64,000 nt of DNA, from contig JBELMP010000001.1 of NCBI GenBank assembly GCA_042095695.1, positions 1 through 64,000 of the forward strand. The letters run 5' to 3'. Below, in pieces: positions 25,220 through 32,924 of this stretch (its first letter is position 1; the number at the start of each line of letters is the position of its first letter). Source of the stretch: Maricaulis sp042095695 (lineage in GTDB: Bacteria; Pseudomonadota; Alphaproteobacteria; Caulobacterales; Maricaulaceae). The notes under the pieces were generated by a model. That model worked only from the letters and a program-made list of their open reading frames with translations, had not been told where the DNA came from and made no database searches. A program made the translations under genes and the position numbers.

Positions 25220-26206
25220 GTGGATAGTCAGCAAACAGCACCCGAACTCCGTCGCAATGTCTTCGATTGGGAAGACCTGCAGATTTTTCACGCCGTCGCG
25301 ACAACAGGTTCGATGAGCGCCGCCGCACAAGTCCTTGGCTGCCAGCAGCCCACGGTCTCCAAGCGAATGCGACAGTTGGAAAGCCGACTCGGAGCCCAGC
25401 TGATCACCCGGCGTGCCGATGGCATCGGCTTAACCCGGGCAGGCGAAGTCGCCCTCGACTATGCCCGCACCATGCAGCGCTCAGCGCAACAGCTGGAGGG
25501 TCAGATTGCCGGGAGCGACCGGGCGACGACAGGGGAGGTGAAATTGCAGATCTCCGACGGTTTGGCCACGTATTGGCTGGGGCGCCACCTGCCGCGTTTC
25601 ATGCGCATCAATCCCGGTATCGAGCTGACGATCAACAAGTCCGAACAGGGTACGGGATTCAGTCCCGCGCCCGACCTGGCTGTCACCTTCATTCCCGAGA
25701 AAGACATGGATACACAAGCATTTGCCCTGGGCAGCCTGCATTTCATGCCCTTCGCATCAAGGTCATTTATTAGTACCTACGGGACGCCGAAATCCGCCCA
25801 TGACGCCCTCAACTACCGATTTCTCCAGCTACAGCAATACAACCGGGACCTGGAATTGTGGGGAGACCGGGTCGAGGTCGTCGACTCGTATATAAACTAT
25901 GACTTTCGGACCGATACCAGTTCGGTCTTGTTCGAAACGATGCGCCATGGTGGCGGTATAGCCATGGCGCCGACCTATCTGGCCGCGCTCTATCCGGATG
26001 AACTCGTCGTACTGGATTTTGACTTTCGACAGGATGTCAGATTCTGGCTGAAGTATTTACCGGAAAGCCAAAGAGTTGGCAGGGTCAAATGCGTTGGTGA
26101 CTGGATAATAGAATTATTCAGTCGTAAGAATAACCCTTGGTTCCGGGATGAGTTTTGTCATCCTAGTGAATTCAGCGATATAGAAGTCATAAGACCGCAG
26201 AAATGA
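25220..26206 (+). CDS. LysR-family transcriptional regulator
   Basis: A 328-residue LysR-type regulator with GTG start. The winged helix-turn-helix covers residues 14-75 (DLQIFHAVATTGSMSAAAQ, then QPTVSKRMRQLESRLGAQL), a linker helix runs to about 100 and a periplasmic-binding-like effector domain occupies the rest. It is divergent from the four-gene operon, so it is the obvious candidate for its control and for autoregulation. An XRE regulator follows 7 bases downstream. The last third is noticeably less GC rich than most neighbours (codons such as ATA, AAT, AGT), which may mark a different history. Confidence 0.92.
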   Translation: MDSQQTAPELRRNVFDWEDLQIFHAVATTGSMSAAAQVLGCQQPTVSKRMRQLESRLGAQLITRRADGIGLTRAGEVALDYARTMQRSAQQLEGQIAGSDRATTGEVKLQISDGLATYWLGRHLPRFMRINPGIELTINKSEQGTGFSPAPDLAVTFIPEKDMDTQAFALGSLHFMPFASRSFISTYGTPKSAHDALNYRFLQLQQYNRDLELWGDRVEVVDSYINYDFRTDTSSVLFETMRHGGGIAMAPTYLAALYPDELVVLDFDFRQDVRFWLKYLPESQRVGRVKCVGDWIIELFSRKNNPWFRDEFCHPSEFSDIEVIRPQK

Positions 26207-26213
26207 GGAAAAA

Positions 26214-26600
26214 ATGAGTGCACGGGGCCCGACCAGTATCGATCAACACGTAGGTGCTAGACTAAGGCTTCGCAGGTCTCTTATGGATATGAGCCAGTCT
26301 GAACTTGGCCAGAAGCTGGGCGTTACTTTCCAGCAGATCCAGAAATATGAACGCGGCACCAACCGGATTGGCGCCAGCCGTTTATTCAATGTCGCCAAGG
26401 TCATGGAAGTCCCGGTCGCCTATTTCTTTGAAGGCCTGGATGAAAGCGGCAGTTCTGAACTGAAGGGCAATGAGTCCGACACACTTTATGACTTTATTGC
26501 CAGCCCGGACGGCCTGGCGCTCGCCTCGGCCTTCTCAGGCATCAAGGACCAGACGGTCCGGCGTCGTGTCATTGATCTGCTTCGCTCGCTGTCCGAATAG
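26214..26600 (+). CDS. XRE-family helix-turn-helix regulator
   Basis: A 128-residue DNA-binding protein of the type common in alphaproteobacteria. Cro/CI HTH covers residues 13-68 (LRLRRSLMDMSQSELGQKLG, then TFQQIQKYERGTNRIGASRL), followed by PVAYFFEGL and a short C-terminal helical part. It follows the LysR gene by 7 bases with a GAGGAA site, so the two regulators are one transcript, closed by the terminator at 26625-26660. Confidence 0.9.
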   Translation: MSARGPTSIDQHVGARLRLRRSLMDMSQSELGQKLGVTFQQIQKYERGTNRIGASRLFNVAKVMEVPVAYFFEGLDESGSSELKGNESDTLYDFIASPDGLALASAFSGIKDQTVRRRVIDLLRSLSE

Positions 26601-26624
26601 GATTTGAAGAGCCTGATCGTGTAG

Positions 26625-26660
26625 AAAAGCCGGATGTTCGCCACATTCGGCTTTTTTCTT
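26625..26660 (+). terminator. Intrinsic terminator after the LysR-XRE unit
   Basis: Stem AAAAGCCGGATGT (26625-26637) with ACATTCGGCTTTT (26643-26655), one G-T wobble, loop TCGCC, followed by TTCTT. It closes the two-regulator transcript 25 bases after its last stop codon. Confidence 0.88.
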
Positions 26661-26740
26661 TCACAAAATCTTCCCAGTCATGCCCAAGCAAGGCCGCAAG
26701 CCCGGTCGATGATGACCGCATCAAAGACGGGAGCCGGGCC

Positions 26741-26899
26741 ATGGCCAAAGCAAATTCAGACAATCGTAAAACGCCGACAACGCGCGCGCCCTATGACTTT
26801 CACCTCGAGAACGGGCTGAAGCAACGCGCTGGCGTACCCGCTGCCTACGCTGCCCTGCGTGAGGCCAAGCGTCTCGCCTCAGGAATCAAACGCCGCTAG
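26741..26899 (+). CDS. Small basic protein of unknown function, 52 residues
   Basis: ATG at 26741 behind a GGGAGCCGGGCC leader encodes 52 residues, strongly basic, with two parts: a polar start (MAKANSDNRKTPTTRAPYDF) and a helix rich in Ala, Arg and Lys (AAYAALREAKRLASGIKRR). Composition and size suggest a nucleic-acid-binding or ribosome-associated small protein; that is inference. It is convergent with the dioxygenase gene and overlaps its stop by 4 bases. Not recognised. Confidence 0.55.
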   Translation: MAKANSDNRKTPTTRAPYDFHLENGLKQRAGVPAAYAALREAKRLASGIKRR

Positions 26900-28077
26900 G
26901 CCGCATTTGCGGATCGGCCGATCAGGCGAGCCGTGGTTTCATCGCGGTGTTTCTTGAGATAGCGCATGAAGGGCGTTCCGCCGGTTCCGACATCAGTATC
27001 ATTGCCGGCAGCCGCGCGGCCCTGCTTGTTGATATAGCTGGCCGCGTATTCAAGATGCCGCGTGCGGAAATCCGCCATGGCCTGGATGATGCGATTATAA
27101 GCCTCGATCAGGCCCTGATCGCCGCTCGCCTCGACAAACCCCCGCAATCCACTGGCTGCCCGGGCATCCTCGATAAAGCGGCGATGCGATGGCGGGCGGT
27201 AGATATGCAGCTGATCGAGATATTCACGCAGCGGGTCGGTTGCATGGCCAACACCCATCAGCGCATCCATCGCCGGGATGATCGAGGATTGCGACCCGGT
27301 CTGACCACGAAAGGCCTGACCGGCCTGGCCATAGCGCTCCACACCCTCATAGATAATGCCGTTCGGCAGGGCAGGATTGTCCTTCCAGCCGTGAATATAT
27401 GGGCGAACCCGTTCGAAATAGACATAAGGGTCGCAGCGCTCGGGCATGCGGTCGAAGATCACATTGATCCGCGCCCAGATCTGCCCGACCGCCTCCAGTT
27501 CGGACCGTGTTGCGTCGATATCGCCGGCATCGCTGGCCGTAATGATCGGACCGAATTTTGCCAGGGCGGCGCCGGCTGCCGCCTCGATCGCCACATGGAT
27601 CAGCACGAACCAGTTCTCATCCTGACCATTCAGGAAATTCTGGAGCATGCGAATATTATCCAGGTCAATCGCTCCGGATTTGTCGATCAGCGCCCAGTTA
27701 TCCAGCACATAGCCGGAATAAGGCAGGAGCGGTTGTTGCCCGAGATGATCAGCGAGCGCCACGATCGGCACCGCCAGATTGCGCGGCAGGATTTCCGGCG
27801 CCTCGGGCTCGCCCCAGACATAGGCCTGCACCATAAATGAATAATGGACCATGCAGGTCCGCGCCTCGGCATCACTCATCATGTCGAGCGGCAGATCGAC
27901 CAGCGGCAGACGGTCGCTCAGCAGCTGGCGCACACGACCGGTCGGCAAGAGATCGGGCAGCGAGAGTGCGACCTCGCCAATGATCTGCAGCTCATCGCGC
28001 AGGACGACCTCGTCGGCATCGTAGCGACAAAGGAAGCCGCGTTCCGGTGACATGTCGTAGTCGGCGAGATTGAGCAT
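26896..28077 (-). CDS. Indoleamine 2,3-dioxygenase family heme protein
   Basis: A 393-residue protein of the IDO family, which opens the pyrrole ring of tryptophan or related indoles to the N-formylkynurenine type product using heme and O2. Supporting segments are FRGQTGSQSSIIPAMDALMG (distal/substrate region), the RTRHLEYAASYI helix with the proximal heme His near residue 341, and the C-terminal GTGGTPFMRYLKKHRDET loop. The ATG at 28077 has a GGGAGG site at good spacing; the frame is open 19 codons further up. No other kynurenine-pathway gene is adjacent. Divergent from an Lrp/AsnC regulator. Confidence 0.85.
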   Translation of the reverse strand: MLNLADYDMSPERGFLCRYDADEVVLRDELQIIGEVALSLPDLLPTGRVRQLLSDRLPLVDLPLDMMSDAEARTCMVHYSFMVQAYVWGEPEAPEILPRNLAVPIVALADHLGQQPLLPYSGYVLDNWALIDKSGAIDLDNIRMLQNFLNGQDENWFVLIHVAIEAAAGAALAKFGPIITASDAGDIDATRSELEAVGQIWARINVIFDRMPERCDPYVYFERVRPYIHGWKDNPALPNGIIYEGVERYGQAGQAFRGQTGSQSSIIPAMDALMGVGHATDPLREYLDQLHIYRPPSHRRFIEDARAASGLRGFVEASGDQGLIEAYNRIIQAMADFRTRHLEYAASYINKQGRAAAGNDTDVGTGGTPFMRYLKKHRDETTARLIGRSANAA

Positions 28078-28169
28078 GGTGTCCTCCCTGGGAATATTCC
28101 GAAGGAATAATCGAAGATGGACGCAATTTCTCACTTAATATGCCGATATTGACGTGCTAAATACAACTA

Positions 28170-28622
28170 ATGAATGGTTTGGACAAAAAATCACAAGAAA
28201 TATTGCAAACACTCGAGCGTGATGGCCGTATCAGCAATATCGATCTGGCCCAGCGCGTCGGCTTGTCACCCTCGGCCTGTCTGAGACGGGTGCAGGAGCT
28301 GGAGCGGACCGGGATTATCAAGGGCTATCGCGCCATTCTTGATCGCGAAAAGCTCGGCGCCGGGATCACCGCATTTGTGATGGTCGGCCTGTCTGCCCAC
28401 CTGTCCAAGGACGCCCGCGCCTTCGAGCGCGCCATGGACGCGGCGCCCCAGGTCCGCGAATGCCACAACATCACAGGATCGGTTGAATATCTGCTGCGCG
28501 TCGAAGTGGCTGACTTGCCTGCCTATAAGGACTTTCACGCCAATATTCTTGGCGTCCTGCCACAAGTCTCATCCATCACATCCCATATCTCGCTCGGCTC
28601 GACCAAGGACAGACGCGCCTGA
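28170..28622 (+). CDS. Lrp/AsnC-family transcriptional regulator
   Basis: A 150-residue Lrp-type regulator. The HTH is at residues 5-55 (ISNIDLAQRVGLSPSACLRRVQELE) and the ligand-sensing RAM/ACT-like domain at 65-145 (VRECHNITGSVEYLLRVEVADL). Such proteins respond to amino acids. Its divergent position to the tryptophan-type dioxygenase, across a 92-base AT-rich gap, makes control by tryptophan or kynurenine the simplest guess, but this is inference. Confidence 0.93.
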   Translation: MNGLDKKSQEILQTLERDGRISNIDLAQRVGLSPSACLRRVQELERTGIIKGYRAILDREKLGAGITAFVMVGLSAHLSKDARAFERAMDAAPQVRECHNITGSVEYLLRVEVADLPAYKDFHANILGVLPQVSSITSHISLGSTKDRRA

Positions 28623-28657
28623 TCGATCAGCGGCAGATATTCTGAAGGGAAAGAGAA

Positions 28658-28732
28658 TGGAGCGGGCGATGAGATTCGAACTCACGACATTCACCTTGGC
28701 AAGGTGACGCTCTACCCCTGAGCTACGCCCGC
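28658..28732 (-). tRNA. tRNA-Gly (anticodon GCC)
   Basis: On the minus strand the 75 bases fold as a cloverleaf: acceptor GCGGGCG/CGCCCGC, D-arm GCTC AGGGGTA GAGC, anticodon arm CACCT TGCCAAG GTG with GCC, T-arm with GTTCGAATC, discriminator T and an encoded CCA (complement of 28658-28660). It reads GGC/GGU glycine codons. It stands alone between the AsnC regulator and the ProX-like gene. Confidence 0.97.
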
Positions 28733-28887
28733 TCAACAATGCCGGACCCGCAGGTCCCGCCGGGGAGCGGGGTATATCGCGCAAAGCCGCTTGGAATGCA
28801 AGTCTGTGCTGCGCAGGTTTTGCACATGGTCGAGGCGCCGGCGCAGATGAGACTTGATCGCGACGTCATACCGGGCTTCAAAACCCT

Positions 28888-29406
28888 ATGCCGATTTCCC
28901 GTTCAGACCTTTTCGCCTTTCTCGATCAGCATGATATCGCCCATTCCACGGTGGAACACGAGGCCGTCTTCACGGTTGAGGAAGGCCAGGAGATCAAGGC
29001 GCAAATGCCCGGCGGGCATACCAAGAACCTGTTCTTGAAGGACAAGAAGGGTCGCCTCGCCCTGCTATCCGCGCTGGGGGAGACGCAGATTCCGGTCAAT
29101 CAACTGCATCGGCTGGTCGATTGCCAGCGCTTCTCCTTCGGTCGCGAAGAGCTGCTTTACGAGACGCTGGGCGTGCGCCCGGGCTCGGTCACCGCATTTT
29201 CCATCCTCAATGATCAGGCCGGGCAGGTCCGCTTCATCCTGGATGCGGCCTTGTTTGATCATGATATCGTGAATTTCCACCCGCTGGAAAATACCGCGAC
29301 GACCGCGATTGCCGCGCGCGATCTCCTGCGCTTTGCCCGCGCCGCAGCCCATGAACCGGTGATCATCGACTTTACCGCCATGACGCGGATCGATCCGCCC
29401 GCATAG
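28888..29406 (+). CDS. YbaK/ProX-type aminoacyl-tRNA deacylase (prolyl-tRNA editing)
   Basis: A 172-residue single-domain protein of the YbaK/ProX family, which acts in trans to deacylate mischarged tRNA-Pro (alanyl- or cysteinyl-tRNA-Pro). Family signatures are HTKNLFLKDKKGR (catalytic Lys region, about 44-56), the ETLGVRPGSVTAFSILND loop (about 95-115) and the FHPLENTATTAI end. The length suits the free-standing ProX form, though YbaK versus ProX specificity is not settled by the sequence alone. It is followed 63 bases later by the thioredoxin gene. Confidence 0.88.
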   Translation: MPISRSDLFAFLDQHDIAHSTVEHEAVFTVEEGQEIKAQMPGGHTKNLFLKDKKGRLALLSALGETQIPVNQLHRLVDCQRFSFGREELLYETLGVRPGSVTAFSILNDQAGQVRFILDAALFDHDIVNFHPLENTATTAIAARDLLRFARAAAHEPVIIDFTAMTRIDPPA

Positions 29407-29469
29407 ACCCTCTTGCCAGCCGCGTGGATTATCGCCACTTAAAGGCCAGAGATAGAAGGACACACCGTA

Positions 29470-30372
29470 ATGACGATGATGGACGGACAGGCCACGGATG
29501 ATGTGGTGAAGGATTCATCCGATCAAAGCTTTATGCAGGATGTGATTGAGCCGTCCCGCGAGGTTCCCGTGCTCGTCGACTTCTGGGCACCCTGGTGTGG
29601 TCCATGCCGCCAGCTCGGCCCGATGATCGAGCATGCCGTGCGCCAGTCCGAGGGCGCGGTGAAACTGGTGAAAATCAATATCGACGAAAACCCGGGCATC
29701 GCCCAGCAATTACGGGTGCAGTCTATCCCGGCGGTTTTTGCCTTCAAGAACGGGCAGCCGGTGGATGGTTTCATGGGCGCCCTCCCGGAAAGCCAGATCA
29801 AGGATTTCATCAAACGCATCTCGGGCAATGGCCCCAGCGATGCGGAAATCCAGGCGATTATCGAACAGGGGCTGGCGACGCTGGAAGCCGGCGATCTGGC
29901 CGGCGCGTCCCAGGCTTTCGGGGCGATCTTGCAGGCCGACCCGGAACATGCCGGCGCCCTGGCGGGTCTCGCGCGCGTCTGGATCAAGAATGGCGATGCG
30001 GAGAAGGCGCGCCAGATCCTCGAGCAAGTGCCCGCCGACAAGCAGTCTGATCCTGCGGTGGAAGGCGCCCGCGCGGCCCTCGACCTGGCCTCCGGAGCGC
30101 CCGTTGATGATAGCGAGACAGCTGCGCTCAAGGCCAAGGTCAGCGCTGAACCGGGCAATTTCGAAGCGCGATACGAGCTCGCCGAAGCCCTGTTGGCAGA
30201 GGGCGACCAGGCTGGCGCGGTCGATCAGCTGATCGCCATTACCGCGCTGGATCGCGAATGGAATGATCAGGCCGCGCGCACCTTGTTGCTCAAAGTCTTC
30301 GAGGCGGCCGGGCCGATGAGCGATGTCACCCGCGATGGCCGGCGCCGACTCTCCTCCATCCTGTTCGCCTGA
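29470..30372 (+). CDS. cnoX: Thioredoxin-TPR protein (CnoX/YbbN type)
   Basis: A 300-residue protein with a thioredoxin domain (about 20-125) fused to TPR repeats (about 135-290). CnoX/YbbN is a chaperone-holdase that guards substrates against oxidation and hands them to GroEL and DnaK. Unlike E. coli YbbN, the redox motif here is the intact WCGPC, so this version should have disulfide reductase activity. Alphaproteobacterial operons often place a LON-domain gene after it; here the next gene is Trm112 directly, 32 bases on. Confidence 0.88.
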   Translation: MTMMDGQATDDVVKDSSDQSFMQDVIEPSREVPVLVDFWAPWCGPCRQLGPMIEHAVRQSEGAVKLVKINIDENPGIAQQLRVQSIPAVFAFKNGQPVDGFMGALPESQIKDFIKRISGNGPSDAEIQAIIEQGLATLEAGDLAGASQAFGAILQADPEHAGALAGLARVWIKNGDAEKARQILEQVPADKQSDPAVEGARAALDLASGAPVDDSETAALKAKVSAEPGNFEARYELAEALLAEGDQAGAVDQLIAITALDREWNDQAARTLLLKVFEAAGPMSDVTRDGRRRLSSILFA

Positions 30373-30404
30373 TTGCGTCACCTGCTGAGTGGAAGGGCCA
30401 GACC

Positions 30405-30611
30405 ATGACCGATGATACGAACCAGGGCGAGGCAATGCTCGATCCGAAACTGCTGGAGATCCTGATCTGTCCGGTGACGCGCGGACCGCTTCGTTTTGAT
30501 CGCGAAGCACAGGAACTCGTCTCCGAGGGTGCGCGCCTCGCCTATCCTGTCCGTGACGGGATCCCGATCATGCTGCCCGAGGAAGCCCGGCAGATCGAGG
30601 ACGGCAAATGA
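30405..30611 (+). CDS. Trm112 family protein (YcaR-like)
   Basis: A 68-residue protein with the Trm112 core LLEILICPVTRGPLRFDREAQ and the YPVRDGIPIMLPEEA end. In eukaryotes Trm112 activates several methyltransferases; the bacterial form is a small, often zinc-less homologue without assigned partner. Only one Cys remains here, so zinc binding is unlikely. The first ten residues may be extra, since an in-frame ATG at 30435 gives the more usual start. It overlaps the next gene by 4 bases. Confidence 0.87.
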   Translation: MTDDTNQGEAMLDPKLLEILICPVTRGPLRFDREAQELVSEGARLAYPVRDGIPIMLPEEARQIEDGK

Positions 30612-30907
30612 GCCGCGCCTGGCCGACACAATTGCGCTTTTCAAAAACGGACAAGGCGCTCCACGCCACTTTCGATGACGGGGCGAGCTTCGCCATCCCG
30701 TTTGAGACACTGCGCGTGGAAAGCCCCAGTGCCGAAGTCCAGGGCCATAGCCCGGATCAGAAAGTCGTCGTGGCCGGCAAGGAAGATGTTCAGGTCACCG
30801 CTGCTGAACCCGTCGGGCGCTATGCAGTCCGCCTGGTCTTCGATGACGGTCATGACAGCGGGCTGTTCACCTGGGATTATCTTTACGCTCTGGGCCAGTC
30901 CAGCTAG
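30608..30907 (+). CDS. DUF971 (gamma-butyrobetaine hydroxylase N-terminal-like) protein
   Basis: A 99-residue DUF971 domain protein. The hallmark DGHDSGLFTWDYLYAL at the C-terminus is intact, and the N-terminal half is a beta-rich LRFSKTDKALHATFDDG. DUF971 domains occur alone in proteobacteria and in front of 2-oxoglutarate dioxygenases such as gamma-butyrobetaine hydroxylase; some are linked to iron-sulfur proteins. Coupled to Trm112 by a 4-base overlap, a pairing common in alphaproteobacteria. Confidence 0.88.
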   Translation: MSRAWPTQLRFSKTDKALHATFDDGASFAIPFETLRVESPSAEVQGHSPDQKVVVAGKEDVQVTAAEPVGRYAVRLVFDDGHDSGLFTWDYLYALGQSS

Positions 30908-30962
30908 CGACAAGTCCGGATATGCGCAGTAATCTCTTCCGTTCAGAATCGGGAGAGGACTT

Positions 30963-31532
30963 ATGGACCCATCAATTCTTCAGACAGCACGCTATGGCGC
31001 CATCGCCATCGGCCTCGCAGCGATACTGGCTGTCCGCGCCGGAGCCGTCGGGCCAGACGATTTTACCACCGGGCCATTGATCGCGGACTTCGGACCCAAT
31101 GCTGTGATTGAAACCACCGTGGAGAGTCCGGCCGGTTTCGTGTTTCGCCACAGTTTCGACCTGGCCGAGGAAGGCCAGCCGGGCAGTCTGAATCGCGGTC
31201 TGGAAAGCGCGGCGCGGTTTTTGAACATGCATGCGCGCGCCGGTATCGACCCGGCGAATATGCAGCTCGCGCTCGTGATACATGGGCGTGCTGTCCACGA
31301 TGTCAGCACGAATGAGCGTTATGGTGCGCGGCATGACGGAGCTGAAAATGCCAATATGGCCCTTATCGCCGCCCTCCAGGCGCACGGTGTGACCCTCTAT
31401 GTCTGCGGTCAGAGCGCAGCATATTATGATGTTGAAACCACTGACCTTCTGCCCGGAGTCGAAATGGCACTCTCGGCCATGACCATGCATGCGCAGCTGC
31501 AGCAGCAGGGCTATTCCATCAACCCGTTCTAA
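30963..31532 (+). CDS. Exported DsrE/DsrF-like family protein
   Basis: A 189-residue protein with an N-terminal hydrophobic signal (about 9-28), then a DsrE-like alpha/beta domain: LALVIHGRAVHDV (about 102-114) and GVTLYVCGQSAAYYDV with its single conserved Cys (about 150). DsrE relatives move sulfur in the cytoplasm, whereas exported ones like this have no defined role. A GGGAGAGG site precedes the ATG. It is convergent with the ubiquinone-hydroxylase-type gene, 9 bases apart. Confidence 0.8.
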   Translation: MDPSILQTARYGAIAIGLAAILAVRAGAVGPDDFTTGPLIADFGPNAVIETTVESPAGFVFRHSFDLAEEGQPGSLNRGLESAARFLNMHARAGIDPANMQLALVIHGRAVHDVSTNERYGARHDGAENANMALIAALQAHGVTLYVCGQSAAYYDVETTDLLPGVEMALSAMTMHAQLQQQGYSINPF

Positions 31533-31541
31533 CGCCGGACC

Positions 31542-32816
31542 CTAGCTGAAAACCAGGGGCTCACCCTTGAGCAGGCGTGGCGGGTCACCGGTCTCGCCAC
31601 CGGCCTGCCGCATGAAGAAGCGGCGGGCCGCCGGGATTTTGTTGACCAGCGACAGGCCCAGCCCGCGGATCTGGCGCAGGGGCTCGATATCATTCGAAAA
31701 CAGCCGGGTGAACATATCCGTTCCGAGGGCCAGGGTGGCGCTGTCGAAACGCCGCCAGTCCTGATAGCGCTGCAAGGTTGATGGCGCGCCGATATCCAGG
31801 CCGCAGCGACGCGCCTCGCCGATCACCTCTGCCAGCGCAGCCGCATCGCGAATGCCAAGATTGAAACCCTGTCCGGCGATCGGATGGATGCCCCGGGCCG
31901 CATCACCGACAAAGGCCATGCGTTCGGCATGGAATTGCTCGGCATAGCGCAACCCGAGTGGATAGCTGAAGCGCGGACCGACCGGTTTTACCGCACCGAG
32001 AAAATCTCCGAACCGGTTCTCCAGCTCGGCCTGGAAGACGCTTTCGGAGGCGGCCATCAACGCATCCGCCGTCCGGTCCCGCTCGGTCCAGACCAGCGAG
32101 GCGCGATTGTCAGTAAGTGGCAGGATGGCGAAGGGCCCTGAGGGCATGAAATACTCATAGGCGACACCCTGGTGCGGCTCTTCATGTGCGACGGTACAGA
32201 CGACGCCTTTCTGGCCATAATTCCAGCCATAGGATCTCACACCCTCGCGCTGACGCGTTCGCGAAAACTTGCCATCGCAGGCGATTATCAGCTTGGCCTG
32301 GATCTCGCGCCCGTCCTCCAGCCAGACACTGGCACCATCCGCGCGCGTTTCGTGACGAATGGCTTTGGCAGGAGCGATAGCCATAATCCTGTCACGGTCT
32401 TTGAGCACGCTGATCAGGGCGTGGCGGGTGTGACGGTTTTCAGCCATCCAGCCGAGCGGTTCGCCATCGGGTCCTTCGCTGATTTCCCGACGGTCGAAAT
32501 GCAGGCTGTGCGGTCCGGGACCTCCCGGCCTGGTGCCGCCATAGGGCCGGCCATCGCAGACGAGAATATGTTCAATCCGTTGCGCGTGGGGGCGTAGATG
32601 ATCGGCAACACCCAGAGCCTCGAACATCCGCCAGGACGTGTAGGCGAGGGCGCTGGCGCGGCCATCGAATTCGGGCGCCAACCGGTCGTCGACCGGCAGG
32701 CTGTCCACCAGGGCAATACGGACACCGGCCTGCTCCAGGCCCAGAGCAAGCGTCAGGCCGGCCAGACCGCCGCCAATAATCGCCACATCCGCTTCAATCA
32801 GACTTGTCTTCTTCAT
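31542..32816 (-). CDS. UbiH/UbiF/COQ6-family FAD-dependent hydroxylase
   Basis: A 424-residue flavoprotein monooxygenase of the ubiquinone-ring hydroxylase family. FAD-binding GGGLAGLTLALGLEQAG is at about residues 13-29, the DG motif lies near 165, and the GD motif FVGDAARGIHPIAGQGFNLG is near 304-323. Family members hydroxylate C1, C5 or C6 of the ubiquinone ring; the position cannot be decided from this sequence. The ATG at 32816 starts directly in front of the FAD domain. Divergent from ftsK. Confidence 0.9.
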   Translation of the reverse strand: MKKTSLIEADVAIIGGGLAGLTLALGLEQAGVRIALVDSLPVDDRLAPEFDGRASALAYTSWRMFEALGVADHLRPHAQRIEHILVCDGRPYGGTRPGGPGPHSLHFDRREISEGPDGEPLGWMAENRHTRHALISVLKDRDRIMAIAPAKAIRHETRADGASVWLEDGREIQAKLIIACDGKFSRTRQREGVRSYGWNYGQKGVVCTVAHEEPHQGVAYEYFMPSGPFAILPLTDNRASLVWTERDRTADALMAASESVFQAELENRFGDFLGAVKPVGPRFSYPLGLRYAEQFHAERMAFVGDAARGIHPIAGQGFNLGIRDAAALAEVIGEARRCGLDIGAPSTLQRYQDWRRFDSATLALGTDMFTRLFSNDIEPLRQIRGLGLSLVNKIPAARRFFMRQAGGETGDPPRLLKGEPLVFS

Positions 32817-32924
32817 GCGGCGGAGAATAAGGCCTTCACCGCACAAGAAAAGCGGTCATCGCGTCGCGGCCTGTTTCATCTTCTCTTAACCCCCCGGGAA
32901 CCCTTGCGAGGCTAAATCTTTGTC

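Noticed and set aside
26634..26819. 61-codon plus-strand frame
   Set aside because: Starts within the terminator and overlaps the better-supported 52-codon gene in another frame.
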